NCBI RefSeq assembly: GCF_022430545.2
Contig: NZ_CP092488.2
Span: 5,270,001 to 5,334,000 of the forward strand
Source of the DNA: Mycobacterium paraterrae
GTDB lineage: Bacteria; Actinomycetota; Actinomycetes; Mycobacteriales; Mycobacteriaceae
Direction of reading: 5' to 3'
Length of the DNA: 64,000 bases
Shown here: positions 15,509 through 24,080 of the stretch, piece by piece
Layout of the letters: the number at the start of each line of letters is the position of its first letter
How positions within the stretch are numbered: the stretch's first letter is position 1
Program-made: the position numbers and the translations under genes
Notes under the pieces: model-generated
The model's input: the letters and a program-made list of their open reading frames with translations, nothing else
Told to the model about the DNA's origin: nothing
Databases searched by the model: none

Positions 15509-17494
15509 ATGACCACCATTGCGGAACATTTGCGGAACTCACTCGACGGCCGTTGGCGCGACGTCAAGAACCAGATGCGAGAGCAGCTCGCCCTGGAGAT
15601 CTTCCGTCCGCACTACACACCGAACACGGTGATCGCGCGCGCCAAGGTGGCCGAGCAGATGAGCATCATGGCCGCCGGGGGCGCCGCCGAAGACGGCTTC
15701 CGCAAGGAGCACGGCGGTAACGGCAATGTCGGCGCGGCTGTCGCGATGATCGAGATGCTCGCGATGTCCGACCTGTCGCTGATGGTGAAGGCCGGTGTGC
15801 AGTGGGGGCTGTTCGGTGGGGCGGTGGAGAACCTCGGCACCGAGCGCCACCACGAGAAGTACGTCAAGAAGATCATCAACCTTGAGCTACGTGGGTGCTT
15901 CGCGATGACCGAGACCGGTCACGGCAGCGACGTGCAGTCCCTGGAGACGACAGCGACCTACGATCCCGAGACCGAAGAGTTCGTGATCCATTCCGAGACA
16001 CCGAGCGCGCGCAAGGACTACATCGGCGGGGCCGCCGAAAGCGCGACCATTGCAGCGGTTTTCGCGCAACTGATCACCACCGAGAATGGCGAGAAGGTGA
16101 ACCACGGCGTGCACTGCGTGCTGGTCCCGATTCGCGACGCCGACGGCAACGACCTGCCTGGCGTGACGACCTCGGACTGTCAGTACAAGGGCGGCCTGCC
16201 CGGTGTCGACAACGGCCGCATCGTGTTCGACCACGTGCGGGTCCCGCGGGTGAACCTGTTGAACAAGTACGGCGACGTCGAACCGGACGGCACCTACACC
16301 TCGCCGATCGAGAATCCCAACCGCCGCTTCTTCACCATGATCGGAACCCTGATCCGGGGCCGGATCACCGTCGGCGGCAGCGCAGGTGCGGCCGCCCGGG
16401 TAGCCCTGGACATCGCGACCCGATATGCGTTGCAGCGCAAGCAGTTCAGTGCGCCCGACGACGACGGCGAAGTGCTGATCATGGACTACCTGGTGCATCA
16501 GCGTCGGCTGTTTCCGTTGATCGCGAAGTCCTACGCGCTGCAATTCGCCCAGAATGAGTTGGTGTCCAAATGTCACGACCTGCAGACCGCGGACTCCCCC
16601 GACGCCGAGGAGCAGCGTGAATTGGAGTCGCGGGCCGCAGGTTTGAAGGCCGCCAACACCTGGCATGCATCGACCGCGATTCAGGAGGCGCGCGAGGCGT
16701 GCGGCGGTGCCGGCTACATGGCCGACAACAGGTTGATCGCGTTGCGCGCCGACACCGATGTGTTCACCACCTTCGAAGGTGACAACCATGTGCTGACCCA
16801 GCTGGTGGCCAAGGAGCTGCTGACCGCCTACGCCGACGACATCAAGAGCATGAGCCCGGTCGAGTGGGTCCGCTTCGCGGCCAACTTCGCCGGCGAGCGG
16901 GTGCTCAAACGCACTGCGGCCGAGACGATCATCCAAACCGTGATCGACGCCCGGCAGGACAACGAGGAAGAGGGCAGCCTGTTCAACCGCGGCACGCAGG
17001 TCAAGATGTTCGAGGACCGCGAGGAATACATGATCGCCTCGGTGGCGCGGCGATTGCAGGCCAAGTCGAAGGAGATGTCGGCGTTCGACGCGTTCAACTC
17101 GGTCCAAGACCATGTGCTGCACGCGGCCCGAGCACACATCGACCGGGTGGTGCTCGAGGCGTTCGTCGCCGGCATCGACTCGTGTGAAGACGACGAAGCC
17201 CGCGAGGTGCTCGGCCTGCTCTGCGACCTCTACGCGCTCAGCGTCATCGAGGACGATAAGGCGTGGTACGTCGAGCACCGCTTCCTGTCCACCGAGCGGG
17301 CCAAGGCGGTCACCCGCGGCATCAACGATCGGTGCCGGTTGCTGCGTCCGTACGCCGAGACCATCGTCGACGGATTCGGCATCCCGGAGCAGCTGCGCTA
17401 CGCCGACATGCTGCATCCGGAGAAGCTGCCGCAACCCGGATCCGACGAGGCGGACGAGACGGGCGCCTCCGACTCGGCCCTGCTGAACGGCTGA
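15509..17494 (+). CDS. acyl-CoA dehydrogenase family protein
   Basis: 661 residues, longer than a classical ~400-residue acyl-CoA dehydrogenase because of a C-terminal extension like that of acyl-CoA oxidases. FAD-binding CFAMTETGHGSDVQSLET and the C-terminal YMADNRLIALRADTDVFTTFEGDN region are intact. It would oxidise an acyl-CoA to the 2-enoyl-CoA. A TACCGT -10-like box ends 5 nt before the ATG, suggesting a leaderless transcript. It is monocistronic or followed at 72 bp by the rhodanese gene. Confidence 0.88.
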   Translation: MTTIAEHLRNSLDGRWRDVKNQMREQLALEIFRPHYTPNTVIARAKVAEQMSIMAAGGAAEDGFRKEHGGNGNVGAAVAMIEMLAMSDLSLMVKAGVQWGLFGGAVENLGTERHHEKYVKKIINLELRGCFAMTETGHGSDVQSLETTATYDPETEEFVIHSETPSARKDYIGGAAESATIAAVFAQLITTENGEKVNHGVHCVLVPIRDADGNDLPGVTTSDCQYKGGLPGVDNGRIVFDHVRVPRVNLLNKYGDVEPDGTYTSPIENPNRRFFTMIGTLIRGRITVGGSAGAAARVALDIATRYALQRKQFSAPDDDGEVLIMDYLVHQRRLFPLIAKSYALQFAQNELVSKCHDLQTADSPDAEEQRELESRAAGLKAANTWHASTAIQEAREACGGAGYMADNRLIALRADTDVFTTFEGDNHVLTQLVAKELLTAYADDIKSMSPVEWVRFAANFAGERVLKRTAAETIIQTVIDARQDNEEEGSLFNRGTQVKMFEDREEYMIASVARRLQAKSKEMSAFDAFNSVQDHVLHAARAHIDRVVLEAFVAGIDSCEDDEAREVLGLLCDLYALSVIEDDKAWYVEHRFLSTERAKAVTRGINDRCRLLRPYAETIVDGFGIPEQLRYADMLHPEKLPQPGSDEADETGASDSALLNG

Positions 17495-17566
17495 CCTGCG
17501 GCGATTGCAAGACTCACGCCGATCGAAACGTCGCCGGCAACGAGGCGGCCGGGTATTCCCCCGGTC

Positions 17567-18133
17567 ATGACTGCCGCCATCACCTCAACCGAATTGAACG
17601 ATCGCATTACCGCGGACAAGCCGCCGCGGATCCTCGATGTGCGGACCCCGGCGGAATTCGAGACCGCCCACATCGACGGGTCTGTCAACGTGCCGCTCGA
17701 CATCCTCGACAAGCACAGCGGACAAGTCGCCGAGCGACTCGATCGCGGCGACGACATCGTGCTGGTCTGTCGGTCGGGTCAGCGCGCGACCCGGGCCGCG
17801 CAGCTGCTGCAGGGTGCCGGCGTCGACGGCGGACGGGTGCTGCGCAACGGCATCACCGAATGGGAGGGCCAGGGATTCGACGTCAAGCGCGGTGTTCAGC
17901 GCTGGGATTTGGAGCGCCAGGTGCGTCTGGTCGCCGGGTCGATCGTGTTGTCCGCGGTGCTCGGGAGCGTCGCGATACCGCGGCTCAAGTGGCTGGCGGC
18001 CGCGATCGGCGGTGGCTTGACCTTCGCCGCCGTCTCCGACACCTGCGCGATGGGCACCGCGCTGTCGAAGCTGCCGTACAACCGCGGCGCGACCACCGAC
18101 GCCGACACCGTACTTTCGCAGCTCACCGACTGA
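17567..18133 (+). CDS. membrane-anchored rhodanese (YgaP-like)
   Basis: 188 residues: an N-terminal rhodanese domain (residues 1-105) with the active-site loop CRSGQRATR, then a DUF2892-type tail with two membrane helices around VLSAVLGSVAIP and WLAAAIGGGLTF. E. coli YgaP has the same layout. It would transfer sulfane sulfur at the inner face of the membrane. The catalytic cysteine is present, so it should be active. Confidence 0.88.
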   Translation: MTAAITSTELNDRITADKPPRILDVRTPAEFETAHIDGSVNVPLDILDKHSGQVAERLDRGDDIVLVCRSGQRATRAAQLLQGAGVDGGRVLRNGITEWEGQGFDVKRGVQRWDLERQVRLVAGSIVLSAVLGSVAIPRLKWLAAAIGGGLTFAAVSDTCAMGTALSKLPYNRGATTDADTVLSQLTD

Positions 18134-18233
18134 TCCGCCGTCCATCCTTAAAATCAGCGCAAGTCTTGCCGGGACCACCAGGTAGGGCAGGTTCAGCAGG
18201 TACTCGGCGCTCTATCGAGATAGGCTCACACCC

Positions 18234-18368
18234 ATGAACCCCAACCCGGACTACGACGCCAGCGACGAGCTGGAGTACGGGATCGCGGCATTCGCGTGGC
18301 TGCTGCGTGGCAACTACCCGCCCCCCTACTACGGGCCTGACCTGGGCAACGCCAGCACCGGCAACTAA
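18234..18368 (+). CDS. small leaderless hypothetical protein
   Basis: 44 residues (MNPNPDYDASDELEYG... ending DLGNASTGN), acidic at the start and rich in Pro, Tyr and Gly near the end, with no signal peptide or known domain that I recognise. TAGGCT at 18220-18225 fits a -10 box and ends about 8 nt before the ATG, so a leaderless transcript is likely. The stop lies 1 bp from the end of convergent DUF732 gene. Codon use is high-GC like its neighbours. Function unknown. Confidence 0.5.
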   Translation: MNPNPDYDASDELEYGIAAFAWLLRGNYPPPYYGPDLGNASTGN

Positions 18369-18369
18369 T

Positions 18370-18723
18370 TCACTGCGGCGGAGGCACGTAGCCGCCCGCC
18401 GAATTGCGCAGCTGCCACAGCTGGGCCGGGCAATATATGTTGACCGCGTTGGAAATCAGGTAGTTGGCCGAGTACTCGTCGTTGGGTAGGACGTCGCGTT
18501 TCACGTCACCGATGACTTGGCCGTAGCTGGCCCCGCCGGTGATCTTGTCGCAAATCCCGTGCGCGTAGGCGATCGCCTCCGCCGTGTTCGCGAAGTTGTA
18601 CTGCTTGCGCACCGTGGTGTCGTAGATGAACTCGATGTCAGGCGCCGGGACGGCGTGCGCCGGTGCGACGCTCACGAGCGACATGCCAATCATCAAGGCG
18701 GCCAACCGGATAGCGCGCCTCAT
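18370..18723 (-). CDS. secreted DUF732 protein
   Basis: 117 residues from ATG 18723, sharing ATGA with the upstream CAP gene. A signal peptide (cleavage after AHA) precedes a small DUF732 domain with two cysteines (GICDKI and NIYCPAQ) that likely form a disulfide. DUF732 proteins are exported mycobacterial proteins of unknown role. It is the last gene of the run that begins with the mce locus. Confidence 0.85.
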   Translation of the reverse strand: MRRAIRLAALMIGMSLVSVAPAHAVPAPDIEFIYDTTVRKQYNFANTAEAIAYAHGICDKITGGASYGQVIGDVKRDVLPNDEYSANYLISNAVNIYCPAQLWQLRNSAGGYVPPPQ

Positions 18724-19226
18724 CGGTCCGGCTGCCCGTAGACGGCGACGAGAACGCTGCGGTCGATGCTGTTTTCCGACCACACCCCGATCTGGGTATT
18801 CGCGCAGTTCGACATGATCGCTTTGTAATCGGGCCGGTAATACCAGTTGCCCATCACGTCGAGGTCGTTGATGGCCAGCGAATTGTTGATCGCCACCGTC
18901 TCGGCCACGACGCCGCGGTATCCCGCGTCACGAGCCCGGTCGGCCACCGACGACCCGTCGGAGCCGATATCGGCGTCAAGGCTTCGATTGTTGAGCACGT
19001 CGACAGTGTGGCGCTGCGCGGCGGCCTCGAGTTGCGGGTTCTTCTTCAGCTTGGTGGTGCAACCCGCCTGCGCCTTGATGGTGTCGACGTTCACCACGAT
19101 GCCGTTGTTGAGACGGTCGTTGTTGCCCGGAACTCCCGGCGCGGCCGCGGCGACGGCGCCCGGGACGACGACCGCCAGCGTCGCCCCAAGCAGCGGGACG
19201 GCTCGACGAATCCTGTTGTCGGTCAT
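18720..19226 (-). CDS. secreted CAP-domain-like protein
   Basis: 168 residues with an N-terminal signal peptide (AVAAAAPG region). The mature part follows the CAP/SCP pattern: NPQLEAAAQRHTVDVLN, then GVVAETVAINNS and an IGVWSENSIDRSVLVAVYG end. Two cysteines (C56 and one in MSNCANTQ) probably pair. It is likely a cell-envelope lipid- or sterol-binding protein (family inference). It starts 8 bp after the Ag85-like gene and overlaps the DUF732 gene by 4 nt. Confidence 0.75.
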   Translation of the reverse strand: MTDNRIRRAVPLLGATLAVVVPGAVAAAAPGVPGNNDRLNNGIVVNVDTIKAQAGCTTKLKKNPQLEAAAQRHTVDVLNNRSLDADIGSDGSSVADRARDAGYRGVVAETVAINNSLAINDLDVMGNWYYRPDYKAIMSNCANTQIGVWSENSIDRSVLVAVYGQPDR

Positions 19227-19234
19227 GGCATGTC

Positions 19235-20131
19235 CTAGCGGATATTGGCCGCGAGATCAGCGGACATCGCACTCAGCTGCCTCGACCAGGTCGGCCAGTC
19301 GTTGCCGCCGCCGCGACCGAGGTCGAAGTGGGCATTGGTACCGCCGACGTCTCGGTAGTGCGAGTAGAACTGGGCGTTGGTGCCCTGGGAGATGTCGCCG
19401 GTGTCGCCCATGGCACCCGGATCGGTCGGAGCGCCACTGCCCGGGCTGAAAATCCACAGCCGGGCATCGTTGTCGACCAGCTGCTGGATGTTCTGGTTGG
19501 GCGAATGCCACTTCCACCGGCCGAGCTGCGGCGCGCCCCACATCGCCCCGCTGTCGGCGCCACCTTGCAGCAGGGCGGCCCGGATCCCGCCGTCGACGCC
19601 GGTGCGCTCAGGGGTCAGGAAGCCGGAAAACGAGCCGGCGTACCGGAATCGGTCGGGGTGAAAGGTCACCAGCGCCGTGGCGGCGTACCCACCCTGGGAG
19701 ACGCCGACGACGCCGTGGCCGCCGGGCGCCAGCCCCTTGTTGGCGGCCAGCCAGTCCGGCAGTTCGGTGGACAGGAACGTGTCCCACTGCTTACTGCCGT
19801 CCTGCTCCCAGTTGGTATACATGCTGTAGGCGCCCCCGGCCGGCGCCACCACCGAAATCCCTTTGCCCGCAAGGGTGTTGAACCCGTTGCCCGCGGTGGC
19901 CCAGTTACTCACGTCCGGGGCGGCGTTGAAGCCGTCCAGCAAATACGCCGCGTGCGGTCCGCCCGCCAGGAACTGCACGGGAATGCTGCGGCCCATCGCC
20001 GCGGACGGCACCTGCAGGGTCTCGAAACCGGCCGCCTTGGTGGTGGCCGCCGAGATCACCGTCGCCGCACACCATCCGACGGTCAACACGATGGCGGACA
20101 TCCGCCGCGCCATCGTCGACACTCGTGTCAT
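19235..20131 (-). CDS. antigen 85/MPT51-like secreted esterase-fold protein
   Basis: 298 residues from ATG 20131, behind a strong GGGAGGTGG Shine-Dalgarno. A signal peptide leads into the alpha/beta-hydrolase fold of the Ag85 complex: YLLDGFNA, NWEQDGSKQWDTFL and the nucleophile elbow GVSQGG. The region that carries the catalytic His in Ag85A-C reads GGGNDWPTW here, without His, resembling the non-mycolyltransferase MPT51/FbpD. Mycolyl transfer is therefore unlikely; a carbohydrate- or lipid-binding wall role is possible. It lies 11 bp after the Mce-associated gene, so it is probably cotranscribed with mce. Confidence 0.85.
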   Translation of the reverse strand: MTRVSTMARRMSAIVLTVGWCAATVISAATTKAAGFETLQVPSAAMGRSIPVQFLAGGPHAAYLLDGFNAAPDVSNWATAGNGFNTLAGKGISVVAPAGGAYSMYTNWEQDGSKQWDTFLSTELPDWLAANKGLAPGGHGVVGVSQGGYAATALVTFHPDRFRYAGSFSGFLTPERTGVDGGIRAALLQGGADSGAMWGAPQLGRWKWHSPNQNIQQLVDNDARLWIFSPGSGAPTDPGAMGDTGDISQGTNAQFYSHYRDVGGTNAHFDLGRGGGNDWPTWSRQLSAMSADLAANIR

Positions 20132-20142
20132 GACCACCTCCC

Positions 20143-20805
20143 CTACACCGGGTCGAACTGCGAAATGAGCCATTTGCCGTCGATCTTGTCGAGTGTGACC
20201 CGCACGCTCGACGTGCTCTGGGTGGGCGGATCGTTGCCGATGGTGGTCGTCTGGTCGACGAAAACCAGTACTACGGCTTGCTTTCCGGTCGCGATGACCG
20301 ATGCCGCAGCGGGCACGGTGGCCACCGCGGTGATGTGCTGCTGCTTGGCCCCGGGCGCGACGACGTCGGTGACGAGCTGGGTGTACTGCTGGCGGAAGCC
20401 AGCGGTCAGGCGGTCAGCGGCCGACTTCAGGTCCTGGTCGACGGTCTCGGGCTTGTACGACAGGATCGCGATCGTGCTGTCCGAGGCCGCCTTCACCGAT
20501 TGCTCTGCGGCGATGCGCGATTCACGTTCCTTGCCGTCGAGCCACTTGAGGTAGCCGACGCCGAGCGCCAGGATCAACACCACCGCGGGCAGGGCGGTGG
20601 CAAGCACACGGCGCCAGCCGATTCGAGCGCGCTCCTCGGCCGGCGCTTCGTCATCGTCGTGCGCGTCGTCTTGGGCGCCGCTCGCGTCTTCGCCGTCATC
20701 GTCGTCGTCTTCATCGGTGTCGAGCAGGTCTGCCTCGTCGGCGTCCTCCGCCGCGTCGGCCAGCGCGTCGCGCTCGGCGGATTCGTCGGCCTCGTTATCG
20801 GGCAT
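20143..20805 (-). CDS. Mce-associated membrane protein 2
   Basis: 220 residues from ATG 20805, preceded by AGGAGG. GTG 20841, overlapping the upstream stop as GTGA, is the alternative. A very acidic N-terminus (Asp/Glu runs, residues about 1-55) is followed by one membrane helix (ALPAVVLILALGVGYL) and a mce-associated (Mas) domain. It is cotranscribed with mceA-F; such proteins are thought to assemble with the Mce lipid transporter. Confidence 0.85.
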   Translation of the reverse strand: MPDNEADESAERDALADAAEDADEADLLDTDEDDDDDGEDASGAQDDAHDDDEAPAEERARIGWRRVLATALPAVVLILALGVGYLKWLDGKERESRIAAEQSVKAASDSTIAILSYKPETVDQDLKSAADRLTAGFRQQYTQLVTDVVAPGAKQQHITAVATVPAAASVIATGKQAVVLVFVDQTTTIGNDPPTQSTSSVRVTLDKIDGKWLISQFDPV

Positions 20806-20837
20806 CGCGGAGTCCTCCTCTCGCGTGGTCAGCGCGG

Positions 20838-21488
20838 TCACGGCACGAACTCCACATTCGACACCTTGGCGCCGTCACCGACTTTGTCCACGGTAAGCCG
20901 CATCCGCCATCTGCGAGGCTCTTGGTCGGCCGGCGCCGTACCCATCGACGTCTTGACCGATACCGCGACCAACACCTGCGCCTGCTCTTTGGTGTAGGAC
21001 AGTAGACCCGCCTCGGCGATGGTGCCTTCGGTTTTCGACTGCACCTTCTTGACGACCTCGACGAAGGGCTGCGACCGGTTCTGGAATTCGTCGTGGAAGC
21101 CGCCGGTGGCCGAGTCCAGCACCCGCTTGATGTCGGCGTCGACCTCGGCATAGTTGATGGTGGTCAGATTGATCGCGGTCTGGCGCGCGACCTGCACGTA
21201 GAGGCTGCGCTGGTCACGCACCTGGTGGTCTTGGTGCAGGCGGAATCCAAGCCAGCCGCCCACGCCGAGCAGCGCGACGATCGCGGCGACTCCAACCGTG
21301 ATCGGCGTCGGGGTACGCAACAGCCATTGCGGCACACGTCTTTTGGTGTTCGTCGTCGTCTCGTCTGGAGCAGCGTCGTCGACGGCGCTTTCTGCGTCGA
21401 AGTCCTGCGCGTCTAGCTCCTCGGCGGTGCTGTCGACGTCTGGGTCTAGGGATTCGGTTTTTTGGGCGGCATCATCATGCTCTGCCAT
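20838..21488 (-). CDS. Mce-associated membrane protein 1
   Basis: 216 residues from ATG 21488 (AAAGG upstream); the start lies 43 nt inside the mceF end. Acidic N-terminal ~45 residues, a membrane helix (ITVGVAAIVALLGVGGWLGF), then a Mas domain ending in VSNVEFVP. Paired with Mas protein 2, matching the two mas genes usual behind mce operons. The open frame continuing to 22916 is only an antisense-frame shadow of mceF. Confidence 0.85.
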   Translation of the reverse strand: MAEHDDAAQKTESLDPDVDSTAEELDAQDFDAESAVDDAAPDETTTNTKRRVPQWLLRTPTPITVGVAAIVALLGVGGWLGFRLHQDHQVRDQRSLYVQVARQTAINLTTINYAEVDADIKRVLDSATGGFHDEFQNRSQPFVEVVKKVQSKTEGTIAEAGLLSYTKEQAQVLVAVSVKTSMGTAPADQEPRRWRMRLTVDKVGDGAKVSNVEFVP

Positions 21489-22954
21489 GTCTTGCCTTTC
21501 ATTCCGGCGGCCAAATCGGAATCGCTGTAATGCTTGCCGTCCGGTCCGACGTAGTTTCCGGTCAGGGGGTCGTAGGGAATGGCGGTCACCGGCTTGGGTG
21601 CCGCAGGGTCGACGGGAGGGTGCCAGTGTTCGCCGGGCGAATACGGCGGCCCGCCCTTCGGGAACTGCGGCACGCTCTGGCCGCTCAACGTCGCGTTCGG
21701 GTCGCCCTTCCAGAACAGGCCGTCGTTCAGCGGCACGTATTGCTCGTCGCTCTCGCACATTTCGACGGTCGGTGCGCGCTTGCCCGGCTTGGTCTCGCAG
21801 GGCACATTGCGAACACCGCGGACGTTCATGTCGGAGTCCTGCGGGATGCGGCAATACAATTCGCCGTCGGTGCGGTCGGGATAGTCCTCCCGCACCGGGA
21901 TGCGTTGCTGCTGCACTGGTAAGAATCCTGCGTTGCACGGTGGCGGCGAGTTGAGGTTCAGGTTGAAGTCGAGGTAAATGCCCTTGTAGTCCATCTTGGC
22001 GACCCGGTCCGGCACGATGATCGACGACATCACCGCCGTGCCCTGCGGGAACATCACCAGCAGCTGCTCGATGTCGTTGCGATAGTTGACCGCGATGGTG
22101 CCCAGGCTGACCAGGTTCGACAGCAGCACCGGCAGCGTCGGCGCCAGCCGATCGAACAGCGCCGTGCCTTCGCTGAGCGCCGGTCCAGCGGTGTTCAGCA
22201 GGTCCGCAAGCCTGCTGTCTTGGTCCTTCACCTGGCCGGTGATCGCGTTCACCCGGCGCGCCCACGTCGCGATCGAATCCGACGTCCGCACTTGCGAATT
22301 GGCCACCGGCACGAACTCGTCGATCAACCGGGAGAACGAGTCGGTGGTCTTGCCGGCGTCGATCGCCAGCGCGGTGCCGCCGTCGACCAGGCGCGACAAC
22401 TCCGGCCCGAGTCCTGCGACGGCTTTGGAGGCCTCTTCGACGACGGTGTGCAGATTGTCCTGCGGGATCGCCGCGAGCGCCTTGTTGGTCGTGTCGAGCA
22501 GCGAACCGATGTCGACCGGGATTTGCGTTCTGCCGAGGGCGATCACGTCGCCGTCGCGCAACTTCGGACCCATATCCTGCACGGTCCCCGACCGGGGGGT
22601 CAGCTCGAGGAATTGCTCGCCGACCGCGGAGCGGCTGTGCACCGCGGCGGTCACGTCGCGGGGAACCGCGATGTCGGATTTCAGCGATAGCACGGCCTGC
22701 ACACCGTTCTGGGTGACGTCGACGGACTTGACGCTGCCGATCTCGCTGCCGCGATAGTTGACCACCGACGTCGGATACAACCCACCGGAGGCGGGCAGAT
22801 CGACCTTCACGGTGTATCTGCCAATGCCAAGCAGCGCAGGCACTTTGATGAAGCCGAACGCCATGACGGCGATGGAAATCACGGTGACCGACGCCAGGAT
22901 CGTCAGCTGGGTCCACACCTGCCGAGACAACCGCAATGAACTCGAGCGTGCCAT
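21446..22954 (-). CDS. mceF: MCE family protein MceF
   Basis: 502 residues: an N-terminal membrane anchor, the MlaD/MCE domain (YTVKVDLPASGGLYPTSVVNYRG), a helical needle region, then a ~150-residue C-terminal extension with several cysteines and a Pro-rich tail. Sixth substrate-binding subunit of the Mce lipid importer. It follows the MceE lipoprotein with 1 bp between. The numbering of this mce locus cannot be set from sequence alone. Confidence 0.92.
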   Translation of the reverse strand: MARSSSLRLSRQVWTQLTILASVTVISIAVMAFGFIKVPALLGIGRYTVKVDLPASGGLYPTSVVNYRGSEIGSVKSVDVTQNGVQAVLSLKSDIAVPRDVTAAVHSRSAVGEQFLELTPRSGTVQDMGPKLRDGDVIALGRTQIPVDIGSLLDTTNKALAAIPQDNLHTVVEEASKAVAGLGPELSRLVDGGTALAIDAGKTTDSFSRLIDEFVPVANSQVRTSDSIATWARRVNAITGQVKDQDSRLADLLNTAGPALSEGTALFDRLAPTLPVLLSNLVSLGTIAVNYRNDIEQLLVMFPQGTAVMSSIIVPDRVAKMDYKGIYLDFNLNLNSPPPCNAGFLPVQQQRIPVREDYPDRTDGELYCRIPQDSDMNVRGVRNVPCETKPGKRAPTVEMCESDEQYVPLNDGLFWKGDPNATLSGQSVPQFPKGGPPYSPGEHWHPPVDPAAPKPVTAIPYDPLTGNYVGPDGKHYSDSDLAAGMKGKTWQSMMMPPKKPNP

Positions 22955-22955
22955 G

Positions 22956-24080
22956 CTAGTAGCCCCCCCAGTGGTAGGGCGCGATCAACGGGTTGACCGC
23001 GGTGTATGGGCTGGGCATCTGGCCGATGGTGCGGCCCCACTGCATCTCGAGCTCGGTGAGGTTTCCTTCCCAGCGCGAGCCGGTGAAGAAGCCGCTGTCC
23101 AGCCGGCTCAACGTGAGGTCGACGATCAGCGAGATGTTGGCGAAGTCGCCCCGGAACCAGTTGGGCACCGTGCTTTTCACCCAGGGCAGGGTGGAGAGGA
23201 AGTCGAGTCCGCGGGTGAGGGCGGGTCCGGCATTGGCGAGTTCGCGCAGCGCCGGTGCGAGGTTGCGGAAGTTGTCGACCAGCGACTTTTTGGACTGGTT
23301 GATCGTGGAGGCCGCGACGGCGCTGAACTGGCCGACTTTGTCGATCGCGTTGACCAACAGCTTGCGGGTGTCGGCCAGGACGTCCAGCGCCTGCGGGATC
23401 GTGGTGAGGGCTTTGTCGACCGTTTGGTCTTTGTCGGCTATCTGGCCGGCCAGGCTGTTGACGCTGTCGATGGCGGTGATGATGTCGTCGGTCTGTTTCT
23501 TGGTTTCGGTGACGAAGACGTCGAGCTGGGTCAGCAGGCTGCGCATCTCTTGTTCGCGGCCGGTCAGCGCCGTGGCGAAAGTCCGTGTCAGTTCCTGGAT
23601 GTGGCCCAGCCCGCCGCCGTTGAGCAGGATCGCTACTGACGCGAGCGTCTGCTCGGTGGTCGGATAGGTGGCCGCCCTGGACAGCGGGATCACCGAGCCG
23701 TTCTTGAGTTGCCCTCGCGGCGGTTCGTCGGTCGGCGGCGCCAACTCGATGTGCATCGACCCCAGCAAGCTGGTCTGGCCCACCTTGGCGGTGCTGTTCT
23801 CGGGCAGGTGGATGCTGCCGTCGATCCGCATCGTCACCAGCGCATGCCAGTCCTGGACCTCGATCTTGGTGACGTTGCCGATGTTGACGTCGGCCACCCG
23901 CACCCGGGTGTTCGGCTGAATGACGACCACGTCGGGCAGTTGCGCCTGGATGGTGTACGAGCCCTTGCCCTGGCCCGCGGTGCCGGGCAGCGGCAGCGAG
24001 TTGAGCCCGCGCCATCCCCCACACGACGTCAGCAACCACAGCGCCGAAATGGCAAGCGCCGCAGACACTATGCGCCTCAC
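22956..24080 (-). CDS. mceE: MCE family lipoprotein MceE
   Basis: 374 residues from GTG 24080, set by a GTGA overlap with mceD. The signal ends in the lipobox LTSC, so the protein is lipid-anchored, as usual for the fifth Mce protein (LprK/LprN type). MCE domain at about residues 40-115 (VRVADVNIGNVTKIEV), then a long helical region. It forms part of the hetero-hexameric lipid-conducting channel. Confidence 0.92.
   Translation of the reverse strand: MRRIVSAALAISALWLLTSCGGWRGLNSLPLPGTAGQGKGSYTIQAQLPDVVVIQPNTRVRVADVNIGNVTKIEVQDWHALVTMRIDGSIHLPENSTAKVGQTSLLGSMHIELAPPTDEPPRGQLKNGSVIPLSRAATYPTTEQTLASVAILLNGGGLGHIQELTRTFATALTGREQEMRSLLTQLDVFVTETKKQTDDIITAIDSVNSLAGQIADKDQTVDKALTTIPQALDVLADTRKLLVNAIDKVGQFSAVAASTINQSKKSLVDNFRNLAPALRELANAGPALTRGLDFLSTLPWVKSTVPNWFRGDFANISLIVDLTLSRLDSGFFTGSRWEGNLTELEMQWGRTIGQMPSPYTAVNPLIAPYHWGGY

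Noticed and set aside
15887..17434. 515-codon minus-strand frame opposite the acyl-CoA dehydrogenase gene
   Set aside because: Antisense shadow of a clear gene; composition is Val/Arg/Asp-rich with no conserved motif.
21489..22916. N-terminal extension of Mas protein 1
   Set aside because: The extra frame lies over mceF and is very Arg-rich; the ATG at 21488 has a Shine-Dalgarno.
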